A stretch of 64,000 bases of DNA from Cryptomeria japonica (GCF_030272615.1 NC_081406.1:244893218-244957217); one strand, 5' to 3'. Positions 1-12,437 are shown, counted from the first letter of the stretch. Notes: generated from the letters alone by a model not told the origin. Numbers and translations are program-made.

Positions 1-624
1 AGGTTTTACCTTCTTGGTAAATGCCAAAACATGTGGCATAACCTCCTTACATGAAGATAGGAAAGGAGTTGAGAAAGTTGGCACATAAGGCCAAAAAAGG
101 GTGTGTAACCCAACTACCCCATAATCCACTTAGGAAATGATAAAATAGTGGTTATGAGAGGTGGCACAACAATCCAAAAGAGGGTGTGTAACTCAACTAC
201 CCATGTGAGGTGGAGAGTTACACATGTAGCTGAAGTATTTTGCCATGTGTCCTCATATAAACCACTCATATTAACCTAATCAACCTTAAATAATATATGT
301 GTAGGAAAAATAAATACCTCCTAACATAAGGAAAATAAAAAACCTACACTAACAGATTTGATGCAATATGAGTTGGTAGTGGCATAGGTTGGTGTGCAAC
401 AAATTGGTGGTGAAGCAATGAAAAACATAGGAAAACTTCACCCTGGTCACTCCCAAAGAGCAACTTGCCTTGTTGAGTTGAATTTCAGAGAAGCGACTCC
501 ATAGTGTTTTTAAATTTGATGACCATTTATTCGTGTAGATACTGAACATACGGTTTGGAGAACAATTCATGAGAATGGAGTATAGGTATTAAACAAATAA
601 TAATATTATCTCAATGTTGGTGGC

Positions 625-1065
625 ATGGGGTCGGAGTTGGGAAGTAAGGAGGACACCCAATGGGTCATTAAGGAGTGTGTGGAAGAAGATTGGATGTGTG
701 GATTGAGGGAAATTTTAGAGTGGGAATGACTGGGTGAAGGTCTTCTAGTTGCAGAAGGAGATTGTTTGAAATTAGTTATCAAACCATCAAAACTCCAACC
801 TTTAATTTGATGGATTTTGGCGAACAATGTGGATGAGAGGAAGGAAAAAGTGTACATTGGGTGAGACACCTTGAAGGACTATCTCTGTGAGTGGGGCTTG
901 GACCACGAGGATGCCGATGTGAAGAGGGATCGGAAGGGGAAAGCTTGTGCAGAAGGGGTGTATGAGCATGGTGGGGTGGTGAAGGAGTGGAAGGACAAAG
1001 CTCGAGCAACTATCAATTTTGAAGACCACTGGGTCAATGGAACCCTTAGGGCATGCATGCAATAG
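625..1065 (+). pseudogene. Degraded reading frame of unknown origin
   Basis: One reading frame stays protein-like over about 147 codons from an ATG at 625 to a TAG after 1065, with only three in-frame stops (near 724, 808 and 865). The last block (871-1065) is open and acidic/charged, with a Trp-Gly-Leu-Asp-His-Glu core. GC content is higher than in the flanks. The reverse strand is also partly open here, so the direction is not certain. I do not recognise the protein. It could be a dead host exon or a retroelement gag/ORF1 scrap. No RT, integrase or zinc-knuckle motif lies next to it. Confidence 0.3.
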
Positions 1066-1626
1066 GTTTTTGAAGAATAGTTTTCTGTGAATTTTGTAAG
1101 AATGCTCTATTTGTGGTATGTTTTTTATGGATAATTGTAATTTTTCTTTGAAATCTAAATACAGTAACAACTCTTTAGAATATATTATGTATATCTATAT
1201 AGGGTCAAGTGTCGGATGGCGTTCTGTTAAAAAACAATATGATGATATATGCTGGCAAGGTGCTTAGGGTTTTTGTTGTTGGTGTTGTCTTAGAATTTTA
1301 ATATCAATATAAATCTAAATTTAAGCATTAATAAAATTATTATATTATGGATAAAAATAAAAAATAAAACCTTGAATAATAAACTATAGTATAATGAACT
1401 ACAAACAAACTCATGCATACTTATTAAAGGCTTAGGATAAATTAAAGTCAAGTTAAAAAAAATTCATAACAAAGCTATTCTTAAAAGATATGCATGCAAT
1501 GTATAAAGTGATTTAATCATGACAACAAATCTTGCAAGAATAAATGTATTAAATTCAGTTTTTGTTTGCATGCATAGATAATAAACTCTTAACTCCTTGA
1601 AGTGCATGAAAAAGTGATGCAATTTT
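1066..1626. other. AT-rich spacer, nothing recognised
   Basis: Very AT-rich sequence with no supported ORF, RNA gene or repeat boundary. It is the left flank of the LTR element that follows; its last five bases (ATTTT) are the target-site duplication of that element. Confidence 0.5.
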
Positions 1627-1956
1627 TGAAGAAGTTGAGAAAATACAACTTCAGAGATCCCAAGAACACCTGTTAGCAAAATACCTATCACAAGAGAAGA
1701 TTGGAGGCAAAAACACTAATGGATCTGAAGAAGAAGATTATCATTCAAAGAGGGAATTCAATTAATTAAAAAGTACAATACAATCTTCATAAAAGGATAT
1801 TTGCAACCCTAAAGGTGTGCAACCCTAAAGGGATAATGTGTATTTAATAATTAATACCTACAATATTATTAAATGCCTAAGTTTAGCTTAAGCGTAGAGT
1901 ATAATAGACTAATAATCAAATAAATAATTATTAGCTAATACAAGATAACTCTAACA
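1627..1956 (-). repeat. 3' LTR of the non-autonomous element
   Basis: 330-bp LTR, near-identical to 3739-4107 apart from a small indel block around the repeated 'gcaaccctaaa' motif, which is longer in the other LTR. Because the element is on the minus strand, this left copy is the 3' LTR; the purine tract abuts its right edge. Confidence 0.88.
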
Positions 1957-3738
1957 CCCCCCCTTAAGATGAACTTAGGGAGTAGCTAAAAAACTAAATG
2001 CAAGAAAGCAAAATGCAACTACATGAAAAAGGCAAAAAATTTGGGTCCTGACAACAAAGCCTGATGAGTTACCCAATCACAACCAAATCTCTATGAACTG
2101 GAGAAATAGAGAAAACCATGTGGGAAAAAAACTCTACTCCAAAAAGAGATGGAAAAAGCAAGTGAAGGACTGAAGAAGCCTCCAAACAAGAATGTTCCAA
2201 AAAGATAGGAACAAGAGAAGAGCAGAAGAATCACTACATTGTCAAAGAATAATTGTCGATCTGAAGAACCTCCACTGAAATAGAAGATGATTAAGTAGAG
2301 AAGACTGTAATCTGCATGAGTGCCCTCAAATAACACTACTCGAATCAGATGGCACACAAAGGCAAACAACTAAACTCGAAGATACAGATGGCATAAAACA
2401 CCAAAGCTTGAAGAGCTGATCCAATGAACCAAGAAATAATTAGAACAATAGGAGAAACCCCCCCATAATGTGGACAAGGGTGAGGGATAGGTTCACTGAA
2501 AAAGACGGACAACAAGAACCGCATGACGAAGAACGAGGAACATCGAAGGTGCAGAGAAAGTACATAGTGTCGTGGAAGGAACACTCACTTGACACACACC
2601 ATGATGCTAATGTCGTGGAAGGTACACTCACATGACAAAGGTAGATGGCAAACAAAGGCAAACATCAACCCCCCCATGACACTTTATAATATAGTGCATG
2701 TATAATAAGACACAAGATATGCAAGATCCCAAGTATACAATGCATAGTGGCACTTTATCTCAGTGTGTTTAAATAAAGAAAATGCTTACAAAAAATGTCT
2801 ACAATGATTAGAAGAGACATAAGGCCGGAAATAAAGAAAGAACAGCCAAAGATGAGACATCCTACTCAAAGAAAGAGATCCCAGGCCCTGAAACATCCAA
2901 GATATTTACTAGAGTGTTGAAAATAAAAGAACTGAATAAAATGTACCTAGAGCAAAATTTGGAAATAAAACTCATATGACTAGAAAGTGCACAAAACAAG
3001 CTTTCCAACGATATAAAGTTTTTGAAAAATGGAGTTCGGATGCTCAAGTTATTTCTCCCGGAGTGCAAAAAGAAACTTCTAGCTTTGACAACAAAAAACA
3101 CCATCAAAAGAGAAAAATCAGAAGATCAAACCTCCAGATATGAAGAGAACTCGAAAAGAGCTTTTTGATGATATAAAGTTTTTGAAAAACCACCTCCATA
3201 TGACCAAGTTACGGTCAAAATAAAAAATACCCCTCTTTTAGGGCATAAAGGGCAAAAAGAAAAAAATTAATTTTTTTTAAAGAAAAATTTTCTGATGCAT
3301 TTGCAGGTACAGACGTATGGATTTTTGTGCCTCGTAAAGCATGCCAATAAAAAATCATGACCCAGATGCCCTTGTCATCGAAATAGGTCGAATATCAAAA
3401 TGACTGGAAACTCCTTTCGAAAGCCAACACTGTGGTCTTTTTTTCGGCCCAAACTACTCTAATTTTTTTTTTAATGATTTTTCTGATGAATTTCTTGAAA
3501 CTTGTGCCAAAAAAAGATAAAACCAAAAAAAAAGTCTAGAAACAAATTTTATATGGAAATAGGGGGTTTTTGGGTGTTCTGAGCTCAACGGTGAGGTCCA
3601 TTTGAGCCCAATATGATCAGAAACAAAACAACTACCCAATATCCAATAAAAAAGCTCTAAAAATATTGAAACCCTAACCTCCAAAAATCTTCTGAAAAAT
3701 TCAAGAACAAGTAGCAGTAGATGCAGGCTTTGATACCA

Positions 3739-4107
3739 TGAAGAAGTTGAGAAAATATAACTTCAGAGTTCCCAAGAACACCTATTAGCAAAATACCTGT
3801 CACAAGAGAAGATTGGAGGCAAAAACACTAATAGCTCTGAAGAAAAAGATTATCATTCAGAGAGGGAATTCAATTAATTAAAAAGTACAATACAATCTTT
3901 ATAAAAGGATATTTGCAACCCTAAAGGTGTGCAACCCTAAATATGTGCAACCTAAAGAAACCCTAAAGGGATAATGTGTATTTAATAATTAGAATAATTA
4001 TTAAATACCTACAATATTATTAAATGCCTAAGTTTAGCTTAAGCGTAGAGTATAATAGACTAATAATTAAATAAATAATTATTAACTAATACAAGATAAC
4101 TCTAACA
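3739..4107 (-). repeat. 5' LTR of the non-autonomous element
   Basis: 369-bp LTR paired with 1627-1956. It carries extra copies of the 'caaccctaaa' motif and a duplicated 'taattattaaatacc' stretch, which account for the length difference. The primer-binding site lies directly next to its left edge, fixing it as the 5' LTR of a minus-strand element. Confidence 0.88.
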
Positions 4108-5949
4108 ATTTTTTTTCCCCAAATTTCATAGTAATAGAACGAAACTCCATTGATGGCTTAGAAATTGTCATTTCACATTGTGAAACAAGTTTCGGGCTTT
4201 GAAATGCAAAATAGCGTTAAGCCATCACATTTCTAGTAACACGGGTCTTAGGTTAAATTTTGCTGTTATACATTGGTGTAATGGTAAAATAAGAACATTC
4301 ATCTTCTTTTTCATTTATTTTTGTGTTTATGTTGAGACAATGTTTTCATACATGTATATTTAGACAAATGGTGCAGTTGCGTAAATTTAGACTCATTGTC
4401 CTAGATCTTATTCATTCCTATACACACCTATTTTCATGAATTGAGTTTTACCTTATTCCACACATATGTCTACACCATTTCCTATATTTGACATTTATTA
4501 TACCTCTCCATTCACCTACCTCCATATGGTGAAAGTCGCTCGGATTAGAATATTCACTCATCTTGGAACATTACTATAGTTGTAGTAGCAATCCCACAAT
4601 TAAATCTAGTTAACCAAGACCCTTTACCTTTCCCAACCAAAAATATTTGTATAGTTTTGTCTCATATGCTAGTATTTAAACACGTTTAGTGCATTTACTT
4701 TTAATTTATGAAGAATTTCTCATTCTGAAGAATTGAACTACAAATCAATATCAACACATTTCAATTAAATATTTTAAAATGAGTAGTAAATCTCCAAAGC
4801 AAGGCCCTTGTTTGGTGTCTTTGATGATTTTATACACTAACTTGTCTCTTTGTGATTAATGATACCCTTTAAGATATTTCTAATTAATATAGTCTAGATG
4901 TCTTCAAAGGGAACAATTAGAAAATATAGATTAACCAACCAAGAAGGAAAGTAGAGCATCATTATTCTTAGGGACAAGTTTGGACTTCGAGAACTAAATT
5001 GCAATCATGAAGTTCTCCTTTGAATGTGCACGTGCTTCAAGTACGAAAACTAAGACATGCTTTTAACATAGAGTTTACATTTTTAGACTAACAACAATCA
5101 ACATTCTAGAATATTCATGTAAGATTTACAGTAGAGCTGTGTGTGTGTGTGTGTGTGTCCTTCTTATTAATTATTTTATTTAGCAATTATACTTGTGAAA
5201 GTTCCATTATCCAGCAATTGGTAATTGATCTAGGATAATTTATGATTTTGTGCCCTTGTTATACCAAATTAGCCTAGATTACCCTAAGGAATGTTTATTT
5301 TCCTTTAAATATTTTGACAATCTCAATGAATTCTACACAATCTTGTTTGATGCTAGGGTTTCTCATTTTGATTAGCATTTTTTTGTATTTGCATCTCATA
5401 TTTTGATTCAACTCTCTAAATAATATTCCCTTACTTTAATGATTTGATATTTCTTTATGTATCTCTTATTAGTGTTTTTTTGTAAAGAAAGGTGCCTCAA
5501 CCCTTCTTCTAATGCCAAGTATTTAAAAAAATAGTTTTTACACTATGAAGCAGAAAAAAAATTAGACTATAGAGTTTGTTCGATTATTTAACATCATTTT
5601 AAGGACAATGTATATGCCTCTTTGAGCTCTACTATGAGAAAAAGGTACCTCGATTTCCTCCTAGCTCACAAGTTACAACCTTTGAAAATTCGGCCTCCTT
5701 CATTAGAAATGTAAAAACATCTAAACACATAAAAGATAGTAAAATGGAGTTACACTTATTGATAAACTTACGGTGTATGCTGTGACAATAATAAGTCATC
5801 TTTGAATGTAGATAGCAAGCCCAAAAATGGAACGCCTAAGTTGATGAGTAGGATATGATATTTTTAGCCCATGGACTCATCTTCGGATTCAGGTGTTATA
5901 TTTCTAACTAGAGATTTGAATACCACATTTTAGATGGTTTTATCTCATA
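4108..5949 (-). other. Duplicated PLR upstream segment, copy A
   Basis: This block aligns by eye, in the same order, with 44400-46307 upstream of the intact PLR gene. Shared landmarks are the run around 'catatgctagtattta', the 'tagagctaagtatatat'-type stretch region, 'agcctagattaccct' and 'ttagcccatgga'. It contains no supported gene. A (GT)n microsatellite lies at about 5134-5158. At 5949/5950 it switches abruptly to sequence matching the proximal promoter of the second PLR copy (48014 onward), so the intervening DNA, including that copy's exon 1, is missing here. Confidence 0.75.
5134..5158. repeat. (TG)n microsatellite
   Basis: About a dozen uninterrupted TG dinucleotides inside PLR upstream copy A. 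Copy B has no such tract at the matching place, so it expanded in this copy or was lost in the other. Confidence 0.85.
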
Positions 5950-6370
5950 GAGCTTCTGGGACTGAACAACACAAACCATATGTTTGCCTCAAAAAAGATC
6001 TTAAATTAAGATCACAGTTTTGCTGGTGTCATGACAAATGCATAAACAATCCATTTATAGCGTGAGAGCCACAAAACATTTGAATTATGCTGACAATTTT
6101 AGAGGATGATTTATTGAAATATAATATTAATCTTGAATTGATGTTATACTTACTTACCTGACATGCAAATGTTGTTCATTACACAAGCAAATGGAAAATA
6201 CATATGAAGAGGAGTTGTTGGGCATTGAATTTTAAGGAAGGTGTTAACGATGGACATGACACCAGATTCAGTACAGCGAAGATGGTATTATTGTAATGAT
6301 GATGGACATTACAACCAATACCAGTATCACAACGTGTAATTTGACTGATGCCAAATGTACAACTATTGGA
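5950..6370 (-). pseudogene. Orphan PLR promoter remnant
   Basis: Sequence from 'agcttctgggactgaac' to about 6370 matches 48014-48440, the region upstream of the PLR exon-1 relic at 47781-47963. The match includes the minus-strand TATA-like box TATAAATG (6052-6059 here, 48129-48136 there) and the conserved 'cataaacaatccatttatag' context. The coding exon that should lie to its left is absent. It is a promoter without a gene. Confidence 0.7.
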
Positions 6371-6648
6371 ATTGTTTCGATTAAATAAAAACCATATTTG
6401 ATTAAAATAATCTCTAATAAATTTTTTCCTTATTAATCCCTAGTAGAAAGCACAATATTAAAATAATACTATAAATTATAGGCGACTTATGAACATTGCA
6501 ACTCAATTTAATAATAAATAATAAGCAAAACAAATTGACCCGATCCTTTGGCTAGGACATCTCCCATCACAACATTATTCTTTTCACTTCATCAATGCCA
6601 TATAATTTAAAAAAATTTTATTTTTATTTTTATCTCATGTTATTTAGA

Positions 6649-6788
6649 TTGGAAACAGATTGATAATTATAAGAATATTTTTTAAAATAAATGATACCAA
6701 ATCTATCACTGTCGAAAATTTGGAAAGAGATTGATAATTATAAGAATATTTTTAAAAATAAATGATATCAAATCTATCACTGTCGAAA
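6649..6788. repeat. Two-copy tandem duplication of about 70 bp
   Basis: The unit 'gattgataattataagaa' to 'aatctatcactgtcgaaa' occurs at about 6649-6718 and again at about 6720-6788 with a few substitutions. A single related copy lies at about 48485-48530 in the second PLR promoter, so this is a local duplication within the PLR promoter remnant. Confidence 0.8.
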
Positions 6789-6825
6789 TTGATTCAAAAG
6801 AATAAAATTCCTTATCAATTATTTA

Positions 6826-6910
6826 TTAACCAGTGCCCCCCACAATTAAAACTCTGTTCTTCTTATCCATTTTCTTATGTGCGTCCACTTTCATAATTAG
6901 ATTTTGGTCT
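6826..6910 (-). pseudogene. PLR exon-1 stub (5' UTR and first 14 codons)
   Basis: On the minus strand, ATG at 6870 opens [14 protein letters not shown], which matches the first residues of the intact PLR at 41988 including most of the NADPH-binding glycine motif. Homology continues upstream into the 5' leader ('cttatgtgcgtccactttc'). After the GGT codon the match stops and the frame runs into stop codons, so at most 14 of 314 codons remain. Upstream (to the right) lies PLR upstream copy C, consistent with a once complete tandem gene whose body was deleted. Confidence 0.8.
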
Positions 6911-7289
6911 TCTTCTTTTTTAATTGAAGGAAGCTGAATAATAAGTACATAAAGAATATCAATACATCGAAGGAGGTATAAATAAGAATAGAACAACAAC
7001 TAAATTAAACAACTAACTAACTAAAAACAACAGAAACCACTAATGTAGCCAACCCAAAACAAGGCTGATGAAGTCTTACAAAATCAAGACCAAGACCAAG
7101 GACACAATATATACGAGAACCCATTACATCTTAAACTTAAATAACATATGAAGTTGTTTGATACAACAAATATCTTTATCATGTAGCTGCACATACTAGT
7201 ACTTGACCACATCCAATTGCCTGTGGTAATTGTCATCATCTTTTAGCTAAGAACAAAGGGAAACAAATTGTAGCAAGATGTCAGAGTAA

Positions 7290-7556
7290 AATTTCAGCAT
7301 TTCAATCTCCTATGCAAAATATGATTAGAAAATATAGCAGAACATCTACTCTTCCAAATACTAAGCAATATAGTGTGTCTCATAGAATCAACAATAACAT
7401 TATTAAATAGTTCATTACCCAATAAAACAATTTTCCAGCCCAACCTATGACCAAATAGAAGGAAACTAAAAACAAATAACCTTCCATTTTTTCTTGAACA
7501 TATAGCAATCCCAAAACACATGTTTCATAGATTTTGGTCTTTGATCCATTGCCATG
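7290..7556 (-). pseudogene. Possible LINE ORF2 C-terminal remnant
   Basis: With frameshifts, the minus strand reads an H-x4-C pattern (MKHVFWDC) followed by an ILLSIWKSRC-like block. This resembles the zf-RVT and following region of plant L1-type ORF2, which in the large LINE of this window reads ILWQI then ERNRRIF at 29620-29670. It lies between the PLR exon-1 stub and PLR upstream copy C and would be an insertion there. The evidence is a short motif pair only. Confidence 0.35.
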
Positions 7557-8177
7557 GATTCCTGAGTTTGAATCTCCCAATGTCTTTCTCTAGATAAGAT
7601 TTTAAAGAGAATATACCAAACTCTTCAATAAAAAATTATCAAGTTATTTATAAAAAATCAAATCTAAAAAAGAATTTTTTAGAAAATCTACCAAAATTTT
7701 CAATGAAATAAGTTATCAAGTGATCAAGCTATTTATGAAAAATCAAATCTAGCACAGATTTCTTAGAGAACCTACCAAACTTTTCAATCAAATCAGTTAT
7801 CAAGTTATTTATGAAAATCAAATGATGTATAAGTACTCACAACTACAAATTCTCATGTCCTTCCTTGACAAAAAACTCTTGTCATTTTGAACCCATTCAT
7901 TCTATATCATAAGATTGGTTGCACTTCATGAAAATTATATGCATCTTTAAGGACTTATTTTTAAATCAAAAAGGAAAATCTCTAATTGGTCGCTTTGTAT
8001 TTTGTTTGTAAGTCAATTTTTGTTGTTATATATTTGTAAATGTGTGTAATAGTGAAGTTAGAACATTGATGCTATTTTTCATTTACTTTTATGATTATAT
8101 TGATGAAATATTGTCATACATATTTATTTTGACAAATGGTATAATATTGTATAAAGCTAGGCTCATTATCTTAGATT
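7557..8177 (-). other. Duplicated PLR upstream segment, copy C part 1
   Basis: Matches 43960-44680 of copy B ('tgatcaagctatttatgaa'-type repeats, then 'gcttgcacttcatgaaaa', then 'catacatat' plus 'gacaaatggt'). No gene is seen. It ends in AGATT (8173-8177), the left target duplication of the 3.24-kb insertion that follows. Confidence 0.7.
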
Positions 8178-11100
8178 TGTAAAGGCGCTAATCTAGGATC
8201 TACTCTAAACTACGCTTTATTCAAAAATAAACTTATATTTCAAATTATTAAGCCTATTTCATACAAGGTATAGGAAACAACATAAATAAATATAAAAACA
8301 TTCATAGATATAATATTGTCATCCAAATGAATAATACAAATTTCACAACATATAATCCTTTTATACCCTACTTAGGCTTCAAATTGCATTAAGTATATAC
8401 AAGAAGATGCATCCGTCGATCTTCATTCTGAGTCACTTCCTTTAGTCCTTTGAACGAAGACGAGAACAAGAATCGGACACTTTTTCCGCCCAACCTTGAA
8501 GCTTACGCTTCCCCAGAATTCTTGGTCAATCAAGAATACCCGACCCTGCACGAATTGTTTTAACCAAAGAATTTGAAAGCAAGAGGGGATCTGGTGCATG
8601 CCTAGATAATATATGCATTTTCATTTTTCTACTTCATTCTAAGAAACAAGCATTCACTATTATTCAAGGATGTGGTAGAGAGCATAAAATAGGGAATTTC
8701 CATCATTTTCTACGGATAATTCAAATAATAACTCGGCTGAGTATAATGCCATGCATAGCAAAATAATAGTTGGAAAAAGCAACTATTCTCTCTAAAATAA
8801 AAATCCACATTCGACACCCGTCCCGAAAGGTAATTTTCTAACTCAAGCCAGTCCCTAGCTTGGTTCCCTCAAAAACAATTCAATTGAGAATACAATCTTT
8901 CTTTTTAAGCAAAAATAGAGATATCATTTTTCCTTACTAACATTACTTGTCTAATATATCTATTGAAGACAATCTTTCATATTTTGGAAAACGATAAACT
9001 TTCATAAGCAATAGTCTCATAATCAATCTTTCGACTAAATAAGGTATATGCAAAAGAAGGTGTTATGCATGCATGAATTTACTCTCATATATAAACAAAA
9101 AGTATCCAAACACATTCTTAAATAGAATTAGAACTAATCATTTAGACATAATATGTTATTAACAGTTAGTTAACATCTTTTTCTATATATTCTTTTCTTC
9201 TATTCTAAAATGATTTACAATGCATTTCCAATAAAATAATGACAATTGCAACACATTTGGATAATCGTACCTAATATCTAAACTTCCAATTCTATACATT
9301 TTTATACCAATTAATAACAAATAATAACCATAAACAAAAGAATTCTGACCTCTTGTAAACTTGGTCCGGTTTGTACGACCTTGATGCTCTTTCGTCAAAT
9401 AATTCCACACCTTGTTCGCTAGTCTCTCTCCAAACTATTCCTATCTCTATATCAAATCTATCTCTATCTCTCTCTTCGATATTATCAAAGTATCTTCTCC
9501 TCTCTTCTATTCTATCCTTCCCTTCAAGAGTTTATCGTCCTTCTCTGCTTGTGAAAATGAATGAATGAATGTATTTCCTTCCTACCTCCCACCTCTATTT
9601 ATCCAATTTTTCCCTACGATTTCTCCCTATTCAAGGGCTCGGTGATTGCAATTGTTTAGGATTCTATTTCTTTTAACTCTCCTTATTCTTCCACATCTAA
9701 AAGATATGGCATTCTTTGATGCGTACTTGGCAATCTAACAAGCTTCTACGGTTGATCTTTCTCCTACCACCATGAGATAGGGAGTTTAACTGCAGAATTA
9801 ATATGGCAAGGCACTTACGTATCGGTTATCTTATGGTCACTGTAGTTTATAAATCATTCCTTTCCTGCAGTTCTTTACCATGCTATAAGTCTATCTCCAT
9901 GTTAACTCCATGAAAGGAGTTCATCTCTAAGTTATCTGTTGTTTCTACTCTCCCTTATCGTGATTACAACAACTTATCGTTACAAATGGTGTTTGTAGTT
10001 AGCGGTTTCCTTGCTATATCTACCAGGTCTATGCCTTAGCATACGTGTTGAGGCTCACTTTGCTTGGTTTACGCCACCAATAAGGGTCTTCTTCTAGCTG
10101 CGCGGAATGGAGAAATAAACCTTCAGTTATCATGCGTTATAGCAGATTTATCACTCATATGAAGTGGTTGGCATTTGAAACTTGTCTTCTATCATGGCGA
10201 GTTTAATGCCCATGCTACCAGATCTATCCAAGGTCTCCACGTTCCTATGCTTATGATGCCATTGGTCTATGTTTAGTTATAACTTAGTTTAAGATGTTGC
10301 ATGCTATGTTTCAAACGTTTGCATGCCATCAACTCCACGTTAAAATCCTCTAATTTCTGCATTAAAACCTCTATCTTCTACGTGTTAACTAATACATTTG
10401 TTTTATGCCATGTCAATCGACTCATAGTAGTCGTTGTTTTTAACTCCAAGTTAGTTGATATGCATTTGTCGACTGGAGTCTAATCGGTCTTCCTTTGGTC
10501 ATGCGACATAGTCGCTTTTCAAATTAAAACTAACCCGCCACCTTTTGTTAAGTTATAATTTTACATGCGACTTTATGTTAATATTAATTAAGTATATAAT
10601 ATATATTCATAATTTAATACATGCTAATATTTATAAATATGTTTTATGAATAATCGTTTTTATAGCATATGACGATTTTCGTATTGATTAAATTTACAAT
10701 TTCACCTAAATATAAATACGTATACGTGTAATTGATAATTTCAAGTTGTCTACCATCTATATAACAAACGACTAATCATTTTATATACTAGGTCATATAA
10801 TTCAATTTATTCAATGACTAATTAATCATATTAAAATATTCAATATAATTAGTCCTATAAAATAAATACATAAGCGAATGAATTAAACATGAACTATATT
10901 CACTTTTGAATATACAAGTTTATAATCTATTCCTAATTTTAAATACGTACAATCTAAAATGTAATTCCGAAAACCAAACATAATCGATAATTTCCACACA
11001 AAGAAAATGAAATCATAGAATCACTATATAATTCAATCATTAATCGATTTTTCATCCTATATAGTCGAATTTAACATAATATTTCATTCATAAATGCAAA

Positions 11101-11417
11101 GATAAATGTATATGAAAATGTGGTGTGTGTGAGATCCCCTTTTCCATCGAAGTCATTTAGTTAAAAACAATTCTACCTGAGTCATGTTCTCGCCTTCAAC
11201 CTCGTTCACCTGATCCTGCATCACTTGCACTCGATAGTTTATCCGTATTGACAAACCCAAATAAAAGAACACTAAATGTTGAATTTCATATCAATTGCAA
11301 GAATTAAAATGCATACAATATTTCCTCACACTAGATTATGAATGATCTAATATATTTTAATTTCAAAATTACATTAAATCTTTAAAATGCACATTATTAA
11401 AAATACAATTCGTGACA
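8178..11417. mobile_element. 3.24-kb TG..CA insertion, probable giant solo LTR
   Basis: The insertion starts TGTAAAGGCG and ends TTCGTGACA, with perfect 5-bp duplications AGATT at 8173-8177 and 11418-11422. Comparison with copies A and B shows uninterrupted sequence at this point, so the boundaries are defined by an empty-site comparison. Inside I see no gag, RT or integrase and no pair of internal repeats. It is best explained as one long LTR left by LTR-LTR recombination; an unusual non-coding element without LTRs is the alternative. It carries a pyrimidine-rich stretch (9420-9600) with an (AATG)n run at 9555-9570. Orientation is not decided. Confidence 0.72.
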
Positions 11418-11422
11418 AGATT

Positions 11423-11628
11423 TTATTCATTTTTTAACACACTTTTTCTCTTGCATTGAGCATTACACACACATACTTCTACACATTTACATGTATCTCA
11501 CATTTCTTAAACTTCTTCATTCACCTACTCCATATAGTGACTAGCTACTTGTATTTTACTATTCACTCACCTTTGAGACATTTATATAGTTGTAATAGAA
11601 ACCTCATAATGGCATACTTATCCACTTC
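11423..11628 (-). other. Duplicated PLR upstream segment, copy C part 2
   Basis: Continues copy C after the 3.24-kb insertion; it matches 44690-44870 ('cacacacatacttctacac', 'tatagttgtaatag'). Its last five bases, ACTTC (11624-11628), face CCTTC at 17906-17910 as the slightly mutated target duplication of the gypsy element. Confidence 0.7.
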
Positions 11629-12099
11629 TGATGCAGGAAAATCCCTGATTCACAACAATCTTGCATCGACCAAAAACATTTTCCTTTTTGTTTTGCTTGT
11701 AGTTTCAGTTTTCCTTTCTGTGTGTCTCGGTTTTGGCTCATCAGATCCCGAGGAGTTGGATTCTACTTGAAGACTTGATCATCTTTCTTGCTTTTAGATC
11801 ACATCATATTTGGATCACTTACCGACAAGATATCGCTACTGGTTTTCATGATAGTTTCTTTGTAACCGGTTGCCTGAGACCTATTCTGGTGATCTACCAG
11901 AACCCATTCTGAAGCTTGTGAAGCCTTGAGCATTGATTTGGATGTTCCTTGGCGTGTGGCCGACCTTTTTCGGTGATCTACATTTCATCCTTTGGATTTT
12001 CCGGAGGAATCTCTTGGTGAAGGCTGACCTTGTTCATTTTGCACGTTAGGTCTTGTTCTTTGGGTTTTTGATCCCTTTTGGGCCAACTGGATCCTTTGG

Positions 12100-12145
<46 letters not shown>

Positions 12146-12437
12146 AATCATGCTTTAGAATGTAATAAATTAGAATCATTCAGAGTATCAGATAGATATA
12201 CTGTGCCTAGAAGCTAGATCTTTTGATTCAAGGTCCCGATTGTGACCTATTCTACCAGGCCCGTGTGCCAGAATGTTGTAACCTGATTGTTACCGATTAG
12301 ATGTAATCAAATTCCATGCAATAAAACTATTTGTTCTGCATTGCCTCCATCATATATGTGTGTTTCCGTTGTGTTTACTCTTGTTGACCAGTCTAGATTG
12401 ATCTCCTTGAGGTCCCTCCTCACCGATGACTGCTTCA
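11629..12437 (+). repeat. 5' LTR of the gypsy element
   Basis: 809 bp, TGATGCAGG to TGCTTCA. It pairs with 17104-17905 over its whole length with scattered substitutions. A (TA)n tract at 12104-12141 is shared with the other LTR. The primer-binding site follows after two bases. Confidence 0.9.
12104..12141. repeat. (TA)n tract in the 5' LTR
   Basis: About 19 TA repeats following 'ggatcctttggatcga'. The same tract stands at the same place in the 3' LTR (17575-17611), so the LTR already carried it on insertion. Confidence 0.9.

Larger units (their letters stand above)
1627..4107 (-). mobile_element. Non-autonomous LTR retrotransposon (LARD/TRIM-like), complete
   Basis: Two direct repeats, 1627-1956 and 3739-4107, both begin TGAAGAAGTTGAG and end TAACTCTAACA, as LTRs do. 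The element lies on the minus strand. Left of the right-hand LTR is a primer-binding site (minus strand TGGTATCAAAGC, 3727-3738), close to the initiator Met-tRNA complement. Right of the left-hand LTR is a purine tract (minus strand CTTAAGGGGGGG, 1957-1968). A perfect 5-bp duplication ATTTT flanks it (1622-1626 and 4108-4112). The 1.78-kb interior shows no gag, protease, RT or integrase, only short AT-rich ORFs. It must have been moved by the enzymes of another element. Confidence 0.88.

Noticed and set aside
11456..11770. 104-codon frame with a membrane-like stretch
   Set aside because: It crosses from PLR upstream copy C into the gypsy 5' LTR, so it cannot be one gene.
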